NCBI GenBank assembly: GCA_035541035.1
Contig: DATLFO010000140.1
Span: forward strand, 1-5,781
Direction: 5' to 3'
Source: DASWHR01 sp035541035
GTDB taxonomy: Bacteria > Actinomycetota > AC-67
Length of the DNA stretch: 5,781 nt
Part shown: positions 1 through 5,065 of the stretch, piece after piece
Layout of the letters: each line of letters opens with the position of its first letter
Numbering within the stretch: the stretch's first letter is position 1
Made by a program: the position numbers and the translations under genes
Notes under the pieces: model-generated
Databases searched by the model: none
What the model saw: the letters and a program-made list of their open reading frames with translations, nothing else
What the model was told of the DNA's origin: nothing

Positions 1-1
1 G

Positions 2-244
2 GCTCTCGTGTCGGAGCTGTCCACCTGGCTCCGGCTCTTCGGCGACGAGTCGGTCGTGGAGCTCGACTACGGCGGGCTCGCGTCGCTGGTGCCCGCCGGC
101 GAGCTCGAGGAGGACCATTCCGCCGCGGATCTCCGTGAGGCCGTCGAGGCCCTCGGGGAGGGAGACGTGCTCCGGGCGACCACCGCTTATATGCGCGCCG
201 CGGAACGGTGGGCCCCGTTGTCCGCGATGGAGCGGACCAACTAG
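2..244 (+). CDS. Conserved hypothetical protein, C-terminal part (5' end outside window)
   Basis: The reading frame is open from the left edge, so the visible 80 codons are taken as the C-terminus of a longer protein. A GTG at position 8 is the first start-like codon but has no ribosome-binding site in view. The sequence is acidic and soluble, with no membrane segment or signal. It contains a short 'VVELDYGGL' strand-like motif, then a predicted helical pair ending in 'AYMRAAERWAPLSAMERTN'. I remember similar acidic proteins encoded next to bldC in actinobacteria, but cannot name the family with certainty and assign no function. It ends with TAG, 444 bp before bldC, and a weak hairpin at 276-294 may end its transcript. 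The reading frame is well supported; the function is unknown. Confidence 0.75.
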   Translation, partial: ALVSELSTWLRLFGDESVVELDYGGLASLVPAGELEEDHSAADLREAVEALGEGDVLRATTAYMRAAERWAPLSAMERTN

Positions 245-275
245 TCCCTTCCCCGCACCTCGCTCATCTCGACTT

Positions 276-298
276 TCCCGCTTGTTTTGCGGGGTTTC
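276..298 (+). terminator. Weak candidate intrinsic terminator after the first gene
   Basis: CCCGC (277-281) pairs with GCGGG (289-293) around the loop TTGTTTT, and a short GGTTTCC follows. The stem has only 5 bp plus a possible T-G closing pair, and the T-tract is poor. It lies 33 bp after the stop codon, the right place for a terminator, but it is weak. Confidence 0.3.
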
Positions 299-353
299 CA
301 GGCCCTCCCGGGCAACTTTCATGACCATTTAGTACATATTTATTCCGTTTTTG

Positions 354-362
354 TGGTACTAT
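354..362 (+). promoter_or_regulatory. Extended -10 promoter candidate for the bldC leader
   Basis: TGG followed by TACTAT (357-362) forms an extended -10 element (TGN-TANNNT) in the most AT-rich stretch of the gap. No good -35 hexamer sits 17-18 bp upstream, which an extended -10 can tolerate. Transcription would start near 369, giving bldC a 5' leader of about 320 nt. This is inferred from pattern only. Confidence 0.4.
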
Positions 363-426
363 GGTCGACATGATGTGGGATGTTTCCTGCCGACTTGGGG
401 AAATTTCACCCAGGAGCGCTTTCCTT

Positions 427-581
427 TTCGGGTAGAGCGACCGATATTTGTGGAACGGAATCGAACGACGCTCGTTCATTACGGGCGAAGGACTTGAAAA
501 CCGGATGGACACCGCAAGGGGTCCAAAGGGACTAGGGCCGAAACTACCCGGATGAGTCATTTACCCGGAGGGCATTTCGGG
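427..581 (+). ncRNA. Putative structured 5' leader (possible cis-regulatory RNA) of bldC
   Basis: A 9-bp long-range helix can form between TTCGGGTAG (427-435) and CTACCCGGA (544-552), with one G-U pair. It encloses about 108 nt. Inside are a perfect 6-bp hairpin GAACGA-CGC-TCGTTC (463-477) and a hairpin with a GCAA tetraloop (GGACACC 507-513 / GGGGTCC 518-524, one A-G mismatch). A second copy of TACCCGGA at 562-569 can replace the first in the closing helix, or can form its own hairpin with TTCGGG at 576-581. No convincing protein is encoded here. I do not recognise a known riboswitch family. This is inference from hand folding, without an energy calculation or comparative data. Confidence 0.4.
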
Positions 582-637
582 ACGACAATCCGGACAGGAA
601 GTAATCAGCAACGACAAGACGTCACCAGCGAAGACAA

Positions 638-666
638 TCCGCGGCAGACCTGCGAGCTTCCGCGGA
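638..666 (+). other. Hairpin just upstream of the bldC ribosome-binding site
   Basis: TCCGCGG (638-644) is perfectly complementary to CCGCGGA (660-666) across a 15-nt loop. The stem ends 8 nt before the Shine-Dalgarno sequence AAGGAGG (675-681). It could influence ribosome access or mRNA stability. A 9-bp direct repeat AATCAGCAA (603-611 and 668-676) flanks it, and its second copy runs into the ribosome-binding site. Confidence 0.35.
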
Positions 667-674
667 GAATCAGC

Positions 675-681
675 AAGGAGG
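675..681 (+). promoter_or_regulatory. Ribosome-binding site of bldC
   Basis: AAGGAGG is followed by a 7-nt spacer and ATG at 689. This near-ideal site fixes the bldC start. Confidence 0.85.
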
Positions 682-688
682 GAACCAT

Positions 689-889
689 ATGAAACGGGAC
701 CAGACTTCCGGTGAGACGCTTCTCACCCCCGCGGAGGTAGCCGCTCTGTTCCGCGTCGACCCCAAGACGGTCACGCGCTGGGCGAAGGCCGGCAAGCTCT
801 CTTCGATTCGCACGCTCGGCGGTCACCGCCGCTACCGCGAGTCCGAGGTCATGAGCCTGCTCGAGGGCGTCGCACCGAAGCAGGGATAA
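689..889 (+). CDS. bldC: BldC, MerR-like developmental/transcriptional regulator
   Basis: This is a 66-aa DNA-binding protein of the BldC family. In Streptomyces, BldC is a minimal MerR-type winged helix that binds direct repeats cooperatively and controls the timing of development; in non-sporulating actinobacteria its targets are less clear. Nearly the whole protein is the conserved domain: 'LLTPAEVAALFRVDPKTVTR' (11-30) forms the helix-turn-helix, 'WAKAGKL' follows, and 'IRTLGGHRRYRESEV' (40-54) is the wing with its GGHRRYR signature. The effector domain of larger MerR proteins is absent, as is normal for BldC (about 68 aa in Streptomyces). The ATG start follows a strong AAGGAGG. It is monocistronic: a long, possibly structured leader precedes it and a strong terminator lies 70 bp after it. 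Confidence 0.95.
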   Translation: MKRDQTSGETLLTPAEVAALFRVDPKTVTRWAKAGKLSSIRTLGGHRRYRESEVMSLLEGVAPKQG

Positions 890-909
890 GCACCAGAACC
901 ATGGCGAGA

Positions 910-941
910 CCATGCCGATCGGGTCCCCCCGAGCGGCATGG
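910..941 (+). other. Two-tier hairpin in the bldC 3' untranslated region
   Basis: CCATGCCG (910-917) pairs perfectly with CGGCATGG (934-941). A second stem inside pairs TCGGG (919-923) with CCCGA (928-932) around a TCCC loop, separated from the outer stem by one A-G mismatch. No T-tract follows, so it is not itself a terminator. It lies between the bldC stop and the terminator and may protect the mRNA 3' end. Confidence 0.5.
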
Positions 942-959
942 CTGAGACCGAAAAGAGAC

Positions 960-993
960 GAGGGGCGCGGCAGAGGCGCCCCTCTTCTTTTTT
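960..993 (+). terminator. Intrinsic terminator of bldC
   Basis: GAGGGGCGC (960-968) pairs perfectly with GCGCCCCTC (976-984) around a 7-nt loop, followed by TTCTTTTTT. The 9-bp GC-rich stem plus T-tract is a textbook Rho-independent terminator. Confidence 0.9.
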
Positions 994-1007
994 GCCTTTT
1001 GCCTTCG

Positions 1008-1037
1008 AAAAGGCGAAGGGAGCCCGATCGGGCTCCC
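1008..1037 (-). terminator. Intrinsic terminator downstream of tRNA-Phe
   Basis: A perfect 20-bp palindrome, GGGAGCCCGATCGGGCTCCC, occupies 1018-1037. Read on the minus strand it comes 6 bp after the tRNA-Phe 3' end and is followed by TTCGCCTTTTC. The position and T-rich tail fit a tRNA terminator facing the bldC terminator. An overlapping hairpin (994-1000 / 1008-1014, GCCTTTT/AAAAGGC) lies between the two. Confidence 0.65.
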
Positions 1038-1043
1038 ATCCGG

Positions 1044-1116
1044 TGGCCAGGGGCAGAATCGAACTGCCGACACCGGCATTTTCAGTGCCGTGCTCTGCCA
1101 ACTGAGCTACCTGGCC
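1044..1116 (-). tRNA. tRNA-Phe (anticodon GAA)
   Basis: On the minus strand the full cloverleaf can be drawn. The acceptor GGCCAGG/CCTGGCC and the D-arm GCTC/GAGC both pair fully. The anticodon stem CGGCA/TGCCG carries loop CTGAAAA (anticodon GAA), followed by a 5-nt variable loop. The T-arm is GGCAG-TTCGATT-CTGCC, and the discriminator is A. The length is 73 nt. CCA is not encoded; the genomic bases after the discriminator are CCG. Confidence 0.95.
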
Positions 1117-1151
1117 GGCTCGGATCGCCGAAACGACCCGTTTCACTGCGA

Positions 1152-1175
1152 CGGCCCCGGAATGAACCGGGGCCG
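1152..1175 (-). other. Perfect hairpin between the two tRNA genes
   Basis: CGGCCCCGG (1152-1160) pairs with CCGGGGCCG (1167-1175) around a 6-nt loop. It lies 5 nt past the tRNA-Asp 3' end on the minus strand, with no T-tract after it. A second small hairpin (GAAACG-ACC-CGTTTC, 1130-1144) follows before tRNA-Phe. These may be processing signals in a shared Asp-Phe transcript, or a weak terminator. Confidence 0.5.
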
Positions 1176-1180
1176 CGTCG

Positions 1181-1255
1181 CGCCCGCGACCGGACTTGAA
1201 CCGGCGACCTTCACCTTGACAGGGTGACGAGCACTCCTAACTGCTCCACGCGGGC
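1181..1255 (-). tRNA. tRNA-Asp (anticodon GTC)
   Basis: The minus strand gives acceptor GCCCGCG/CGCGGGC and D-stem GAGC/GCTC with a 10-nt loop. The anticodon stem TCACC/GGTGA has loop CTGTCAA (anticodon GTC), and the variable loop is AGGTC. The T-arm is GCCGG-TTCAAGT-CCGGT with one G-T closing pair, and the discriminator is G as expected for tRNA-Asp. The length is 75 nt, with no encoded CCA. Confidence 0.95.
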
Positions 1256-1267
1256 GTGGGACAAGGC

Positions 1268-1273
1268 AGTGTA
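1268..1273 (-). promoter_or_regulatory. Candidate -10 box for the tRNA-Asp/tRNA-Phe unit
   Basis: TACACT on the minus strand ends 13 nt before the tRNA-Asp 5' end, so transcription would start only about 5-6 nt upstream of the mature tRNA. No clear -35 hexamer is visible 17 bp upstream. Read-through from the preceding protein genes is an alternative, because no terminator is visible after their last stop at 1314. Confidence 0.4.
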
Positions 1274-1313
1274 CCCGACCGGCGCCTCGGACGGCACTCC
1301 GGAAACGGCAAAG

Positions 1314-2159
1314 TCAGTTCGCGACCCGGGCCGGCCGGGGCCGGCGGCTGCGCCGGACGGCGTGGCCGGACTCGATCGGGGGCAGATCGGGCTGCTCGGA
1401 GGCCCGGTCGCGCACGAGGAGGGGGTAGACGGTCGCGTCGGCGAACGGCCGTATCCGACCCCGCTCCCCGGCGCGCCGAAGAACGGTCATCGCGATGTCG
1501 CCGTCGTAGTGCGACACCGGCGTCGTGCGGTGAATGCTGCCGCCCAGGTCCGACTGGCCGAGGGCGCCGGCACCGGCCGCCTCGAGCGCATCGATCAGCA
1601 GCGCCGCATCGACCCCTTCGCCCGGCGGGAACGCGAGCCGTCGCAGCAGCGCGGTGCGGGCCGCGGTCTCGCGGGCGAACGGCTGCTCGAAAGCGTCGAG
1701 CTCGGGGAAGCTAGCCGCGAGCAGGGGACGCGCCATACCGTGGTCGGCGGCGCGTCCCCCGCTCTTGGGGGAGATCGACGGTGCGAAGCCTTTGATGAAG
1801 ACGAGCTGCTCTTCGAGCAGCAGCGGGGCGATCATGCGCACGGCGATGCGCGGAGAGAAGTTGCGGATGCCTCCGTCGAGGAACAGCACGATGTCGCTGC
1901 GGATCGCCGCCAGGCTCTGGCGCAGCGCGAAGCCGCGGCCGCCGCCATCCGGGTCCGAGATCACGATCTCGTCGACCAGCCCGGCGTCGTCGATGAGGTC
2001 GCTCTGCACGCAGGCCCGGATCGCGCGGGCCGTCGCGTCGGCCGGCGTTCCGGCGATCACGACGGCTACCGCGGATCCGGTGGCATGCTTGCGGGCACGA
2101 AGGCCGGACAAGGTCGGCACCGACTCGGCGCCGAAGGTTCGGTCCCGCAGCCAGGTCAA
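1314..2159 (-). CDS. GT81-like (glucosyl-3-phosphoglycerate synthase-related) glycosyltransferase homologue, motifs degenerate
   Basis: This 281-aa protein resembles GpgS-type retaining glycosyltransferases, which move glucose from UDP-glucose to 3-phosphoglycerate in glucosylglycerate/methylglucose-polysaccharide synthesis. In order, the landmarks are 'WLRDRTF' (3-9), a Rossmann-like strand 'VAVVIAG' (31-37), 'LVDEIVISD' (61-69), 'ALRQSLAAIRSDIVLFLD' (78-95), 'IRNFSP' (98-103), 'VFIKGF' (120-125), 'GGRAADHGMARPLL' (134-147), 'FPELDAFEQP' (151-160), 'GVDAALLIDAL' (182-192) and 'DLGGSIHR' (204-211). The family's DXD metal site reads D95-G96-G97, the N-terminal nucleotide-binding motif reads 'AGTPADAT', and the segment between 'ISD' and 'ALRQSL' is shorter than I expect. 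A catalytically dead or repurposed protein is therefore likely. The TTG start at 2159 is chosen because GGAGG lies 9 nt upstream and the codon overlaps the preceding stop. Confidence 0.75.
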   Translation of the reverse strand: MTWLRDRTFGAESVPTLSGLRARKHATGSAVAVVIAGTPADATARAIRACVQSDLIDDAGLVDEIVISDPDGGGRGFALRQSLAAIRSDIVLFLDGGIRNFSPRIAVRMIAPLLLEEQLVFIKGFAPSISPKSGGRAADHGMARPLLAASFPELDAFEQPFARETAARTALLRRLAFPPGEGVDAALLIDALEAAGAGALGQSDLGGSIHRTTPVSHYDGDIAMTVLRRAGERGRIRPFADATVYPLLVRDRASEQPDLPPIESGHAVRRSRRPRPARVAN

Positions 2160-2344
2160 CGGCCCGTGCCTCCGACCTCGGCGCCGCACCGCACGCAGAC
2201 CGCACGCCCGGTCGTCGGATCGATGATCCGTCCTTCGACCCCGGTGGCGACGTGTCCGCAGTGCGGACACGTCTCGTGCGGCGGCTCCGGCCGCGCGGCC
2301 GCAGGGCCGGACCGTTCCGAGGACGCGCGACGCCGCAGGTTCAC
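2156..2344 (-). CDS. Small zinc-ribbon protein
   Basis: This 62-aa protein has a basic, Pro/Ala-rich N-terminus (1-22) and a four-cysteine zinc ribbon: CPHC (26-29) and CVRC (50-53) separated by 20 residues that include 'GRIIDPTTGRAV'. Such a knuckle pair binds one zinc ion and usually mediates protein or nucleic-acid contacts; no catalytic domain is present. It starts with GTG, has only a weak GGA nearby, and an in-frame TAA lies 16 codons upstream, so no longer start is likely. Its TGA stop shares two bases with the TTG start of the GT81-like gene, implying coupled translation and a joint function. It lies 83 bp after the lipoprotein gene. No particular zinc-ribbon family is recognised, but the paired CxxC motifs and tight coupling argue that it is a real gene. 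Confidence 0.7.
   Translation of the reverse strand: MNLRRRASSERSGPAAARPEPPHETCPHCGHVATGVEGRIIDPTTGRAVCVRCGAEVGGTGR
2169..2173 (-). promoter_or_regulatory. Ribosome-binding site deciding the TTG start of the GT81-like gene
   Basis: GGAGG on the minus strand, inside the 3' end of the zinc-ribbon gene, is followed by a 9-nt spacer and TTG at 2159. No comparable site precedes the longer start possible at 2270, which would overlap the zinc-ribbon gene by more than 100 bp. Confidence 0.7.
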
Positions 2345-2366
2345 GGATCCATCATCGGAGCGGCTG

Positions 2367-2395
2367 GTGGCGAACGGGTTGCGGCAAAGTTACGG
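2367..2395 (+). promoter_or_regulatory. Putative response-regulator binding array upstream of the zinc-ribbon gene
   Basis: Three heptamers recur at an exact 11-bp period on the plus strand: GTGGCGA (2367), GTTGCGG (2378) and GTTACGG (2389). The array lies in the 83-bp non-coding gap 2345-2427, 23-51 bp upstream of the zinc-ribbon start. The same heptamers at the same spacing occur upstream of the response-regulator gene. On the minus strand it overlaps TAACTT (2392-2387), the only -10-like hexamer noticed in the gap, which would suit repression or tuning. The pattern is seen directly; binding is inferred. Confidence 0.45.
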
Positions 2396-2427
2396 TTCGG
2401 CGTCGAATACGGGCCGCGCGGGGACGG

Positions 2428-2994
2428 TCAGCGGCCGAGCGGGGCGAACTGATCGTAGTCGGCCCGCGAGACGGGGCGGTCCACGGATTGGCCGTCGTCG
2501 GTGGCGACGGAGATCAGGTTGCCGTCCACCGCGAATCGAACCGCCTCCACGCCCGGCAGCTGGGTCAGCGTCCACACGACCTGGGCGATGCGGAGCGTGA
2601 TCGCGTCGGGCTCGGCCGGCGCCTGGAACTCCGCGCTCAGGTCGGCGACCGCGACCCGGTCGGCGATGGTGATGTCGAGCAGCCTGGTCGACGCTGGCAG
2701 ATTCGTCGTCAGGCCGCGCTCCTGCTCCCGGCTGTTGGGTCCCCCGAGCAGTGCGCGCATGGACGCTTCCGTGGGCGTGTCGCCCGCCTCGGCCGTTCGC
2801 GTCACCGCGGACAGGCGGCCGTCGAGGACGAAGAAGACGAGGATGCGTCCCACGGTGGACGTGACCTCCGGCTGCGCCGCTTCGCGCGTGAGCGGGAATG
2901 GCACGTCCGAGGTCGGGATCGTCACGGGTCCGGACGTGCCGCCGCACGCCACGGCCAGGCACAGCGTCGCGGCAACCAGAACCCTGCGCCTCAT
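2428..2994 (-). CDS. GerMN-domain lipoprotein (LpqB-like N-terminal module)
   Basis: This 188-aa secreted lipoprotein has an RRR n-region, a hydrophobic core and lipobox 'LAVAC' (13-17), so Cys17 should be lipidated and the mature protein held on the outer face of the membrane. A GerMN (sporulation/spore germination) domain follows: 'VGRILVFFVLDGRLSAVTR' (48-66), 'TPTEASMRALLGGP' (73-86), 'GLTTNLPASTRLL' (94-106), 'VAVADLSAEF' (114-123), 'AQVVWTLTQLPGVEAVRFAV' (137-156). In Mycobacterium, LpqB is encoded directly after mtrA-mtrB and modulates MtrAB signalling. It has two GerMN-like parts and a beta-propeller, which this protein lacks. The ATG overlaps the kinase stop (ATGA) and has GGAGG 6 nt upstream (3005-3001). 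A partner or modulator of the adjacent kinase is the likely role. Confidence 0.9.
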   Translation of the reverse strand: MRRRVLVAATLCLAVACGGTSGPVTIPTSDVPFPLTREAAQPEVTSTVGRILVFFVLDGRLSAVTRTAEAGDTPTEASMRALLGGPNSREQERGLTTNLPASTRLLDITIADRVAVADLSAEFQAPAEPDAITLRIAQVVWTLTQLPGVEAVRFAVDGNLISVATDDGQSVDRPVSRADYDQFAPLGR

Positions 2995-4379
2995 TCGCCG
3001 CCTCCGTCGCCGGGCGAGCGCTCGGGCAGTCGCAACGTGAATGTGGTGCGGCCGTTCCCGGAGGTCACGGCGATTGCCCCGCCGAGCAGCCTGGCGTTCT
3101 CCTGCGCGATCGCGAGCCCGAGCCCGACTCCTCCGCGCTCGCGCGAGCGGCTGATGTCGGACCGGTAGAAGCGCGTGAAGAGCTTCTCTTGGTCGGCCGC
3201 CGGAACGCCCGGTCCGGCGTCCGACACCGAGATGAGGTACGCGCCGTCGTCGCGGCCGATCTCCACGCGGACATCGTGTCCTCCGCCGTGCGTGTAGGCG
3301 TTGTCGATGAGGTTGCCGAGCACCCGCTCCAGGCGTGCCTTATCGGTCTCGACCGTGTGATCGTCGCCGCTCAGGCGCGCATCGTAGCGGCGTCGATGCA
3401 GCAGCGCCTCCGAGAAGGCGCGCAGCCGCACGGGCTCGATGCGGATGGGGGCTCTGCCCGCGTCGAGCTCGGAGATCTCGAGGAGCTCCCGTACCAACAG
3501 GTTGAGTGCGCCGATGTCTTCGCGAATCAGATCGAGCGCTTCGCGGCCTTCCGCCGAGAGGTGCTCGCGGTGCGCCGCGAGCACGTCCGCCGACGCTTGG
3601 AGCGCGGCGAGCGGCGTGCGAAGCTCGTGCGAGGCGGCGGCGACGAAGTAGCGTTCGCGCTCGATCATGCCGCGCAACGCCTCCGCCATGCGGTTGAACG
3701 ACGTGGCGAGCTGTCCCACCTCGTCCTGGCTGGTGGGCGTGACGCGCGTCTCGAGCAGGCCCTCGGCCATGCGCCTGGTCGCGTCGCTGACCGCGGCGAG
3801 CGGATGCATGATGCCGCTCGTGACCCGCCGCGCGACCAGCGTGACCACCACCACGATCAGCAGACCGGCGACGGCCATCACCCGGCCGAGCAGCGAGATC
3901 GTGCGATCGACGTCCTCGAGCGGAAAGAACAGGTACAGGTCCATGCCCGGCGGCGGGAGCGGGCTGCCGAAGATCAGCAGCCGGTTCGAGCCTGGCGGCT
4001 GCGCGATCTGATACCCGAGCCGTTCGTTCCTGACGATCGCGCGTAGTCCCGAGGGCACGGCGTCCGGCGTGAGCGCAAGGCTCGTGGCGAACCATTCGCC
4101 GTGGTCGGTGACCATCGCGTCGAAGCTCTGCCGGATCTGCAGCCGCGTCACGAGCTCCGCGGCATTGGGCTCCGCGCGCACGAACTCGCGGGCGAACAGC
4201 AGCGCGAAGACCGTCTGCCGGTTGGAGGAGCGGACGCGCTGGCTCTCCATGAACGAGCGGACCGTCAGCAGCGTCACCAGCGACAGCGCCGTGACCAGGA
4301 TCGCCGCGGTGGCCACGAACGCGATGGTCACGCGCAGCCGCAAGCTGCGGCGCCGGAGCAGCGCGAGCGGGGATCTCAC
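2991..4379 (-). CDS. MtrB-like sensor histidine kinase
   Basis: This 462-aa membrane kinase should autophosphorylate on His251 and pass phosphate to the adjacent response regulator. TM1 is at about 16-41, an extracytoplasmic sensor region spans about 42-165, and TM2 (about 167-184) leads into HAMP (to about 238). The HisKA H-box 'SHELRTPLAAL' is at 250-260. The HATPase domain has N-box 'LGNLIDNAYTHG' (354-365), G1 'DAGPGV' (387-392), F-box 'LFTRFYRSD' (400-408) and G2 'GGVGLGLAIA' (416-425), so all catalytic motifs are intact. The sensor segment 'GSPLPPPGMDLYLFFPLEDV' and overall layout recall MtrB, as does the gene order. The GTG start overlaps the regulator stop (GTGA, 4376-4379) with no clear ribosome-binding site, implying translational coupling. 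The symbol mtrB is probable but left empty because orthology is unproven. Confidence 0.93.
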   Translation of the reverse strand: MRSPLALLRRRSLRLRVTIAFVATAAILVTALSLVTLLTVRSFMESQRVRSSNRQTVFALLFAREFVRAEPNAAELVTRLQIRQSFDAMVTDHGEWFATSLALTPDAVPSGLRAIVRNERLGYQIAQPPGSNRLLIFGSPLPPPGMDLYLFFPLEDVDRTISLLGRVMAVAGLLIVVVVTLVARRVTSGIMHPLAAVSDATRRMAEGLLETRVTPTSQDEVGQLATSFNRMAEALRGMIERERYFVAAASHELRTPLAALQASADVLAAHREHLSAEGREALDLIREDIGALNLLVRELLEISELDAGRAPIRIEPVRLRAFSEALLHRRRYDARLSGDDHTVETDKARLERVLGNLIDNAYTHGGGHDVRVEIGRDDGAYLISVSDAGPGVPAADQEKLFTRFYRSDISRSRERGGVGLGLAIAQENARLLGGAIAVTSGNGRTTFTLRLPERSPGDGGGE

Positions 4380-5059
4380 GGTTCGGACGACAGCTTGTAG
4401 CCCAGCCCCCGCACCGTCTGCACCAGCGCCGGATGCGCCGGGTCGGACTCGATCTTGGCGCGCAGGCGCCGCACGTGCGTGTCCACTAGGCGCGAGTCTC
4501 CGAGATAGTCGTAGCCCCAGACCTGCTCGAGCAGAACCTCTCGCGTGAAGATCACGTCGGGGCGGGATGCGAGCAAGCAGAGGAGCTTGAACTCGGTTTT
4601 AGTGAGCGGCACGCGCTCGCCGGCTTTGAGCACCACGCCGCTCTCGGGCTTGATCTCGAGGGCGCCGAAGCTCATCTTGCGCATTGGCGCCTCGGACTGG
4701 ACGCGGCGCAGCAGCGCCTTGATGCGAGCGATGAGCTCGCGAGTCTCGAAGGGCTTGGTTACGTAGTCGTCCCCGCCGGACTCGAGACCGACCACCACGT
4801 CCACGGTGTCCGTCTTGGCCGACAGGAAGATCACCGGCATGTCGCTGCTCTTGCGAATCTCCCTGCACAACTCGAAGCCGTCCCGGCGGGGGAGCATCAC
4901 GTCGAGGATGGCCAGGTCCGGTTTGTCCTTCTCGAGCAGAGCGAGCGCCTCGTCGGCGTCCTCGGCCTCAAGCGTGCGCAGGCCTTCCTGGCCCAGGGCG
5001 AGCGCGATGCTGCGCCGAAGGCGGCGATCGTCGTCCACCAGCAGGATCGTGGCGTCCAC
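4376..5059 (-). CDS. MtrA-like OmpR-family response regulator
   Basis: This 227-aa two-component regulator has a receiver domain (4-118) with acidic pair D9/D10, phosphoacceptor D53 ('LAILDVMLPRRDG'), S80 in 'FLSAKTDTVDVVVGLE' and K102 in 'DDYVTKPF'. A linker leads to an OmpR/PhoB winged helix (129-225) with 'LTKTEFKLL', 'REVLLEQVWGYDYLGDSRLVDTHVRRLRAKIE' split over 173-204, and 'VQTVRGLGYKL'. The receiver signature and the GYDYLGDSRLVDTHV recognition helix are typical of MtrA, which in actinobacteria controls cell-wall and division genes. It heads the operon. The start is GTG at 5059: no Shine-Dalgarno precedes it, and a TATGAT box ends 7 nt upstream, so the transcript probably begins on this codon. 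Three 11-bp-spaced repeats just upstream suggest autoregulation. Confidence 0.94.
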   Translation of the reverse strand: MDATILLVDDDRRLRRSIALALGQEGLRTLEAEDADEALALLEKDKPDLAILDVMLPRRDGFELCREIRKSSDMPVIFLSAKTDTVDVVVGLESGGDDYVTKPFETRELIARIKALLRRVQSEAPMRKMSFGALEIKPESGVVLKAGERVPLTKTEFKLLCLLASRPDVIFTREVLLEQVWGYDYLGDSRLVDTHVRRLRAKIESDPAHPALVQTVRGLGYKLSSEP

Positions 5060-5065
5060 AGGGCA

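Noticed and set aside
264..560. 98-codon minus-strand frame in the gap before bldC
   Set aside because: No ribosome-binding site, no recognisable domain, and it is antisense to the proposed leader. Composition looks non-coding, though I cannot fully exclude it.
1018..1037. Perfect 20-bp palindrome as a regulator operator
   Set aside because: Its place just after tRNA-Phe with a T-rich tail on the minus strand is better explained as a terminator.
832..1146. 104-codon minus-strand frame containing 'QVAQLAEHGTENAGVGSS'
   Set aside because: This is the usual false translation of a tRNA gene (tRNA-Phe at 1044-1116), continuing through terminators and antisense bldC.
2160..2270. Longer N-terminus for the GT81-like protein starting at 2270
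   Set aside because: It would overlap the zinc-ribbon gene by more than 100 bp, adds only an Arg-rich stretch absent from the family, and lacks the GGAGG seen before the TTG at 2159.
1224..2600. 458-codon open frame on the plus strand
   Set aside because: It runs antisense through tRNA-Asp, the GT81-like gene and the zinc-ribbon gene, is Arg/Gly/Ala-rich without any domain, and is explained by high GC in the shadow of real minus-strand genes.
2898..4046. 382-codon open frame on the plus strand
   Set aside because: It is antisense to the fully motif-supported histidine kinase and has low-complexity Arg/Ala-rich composition.
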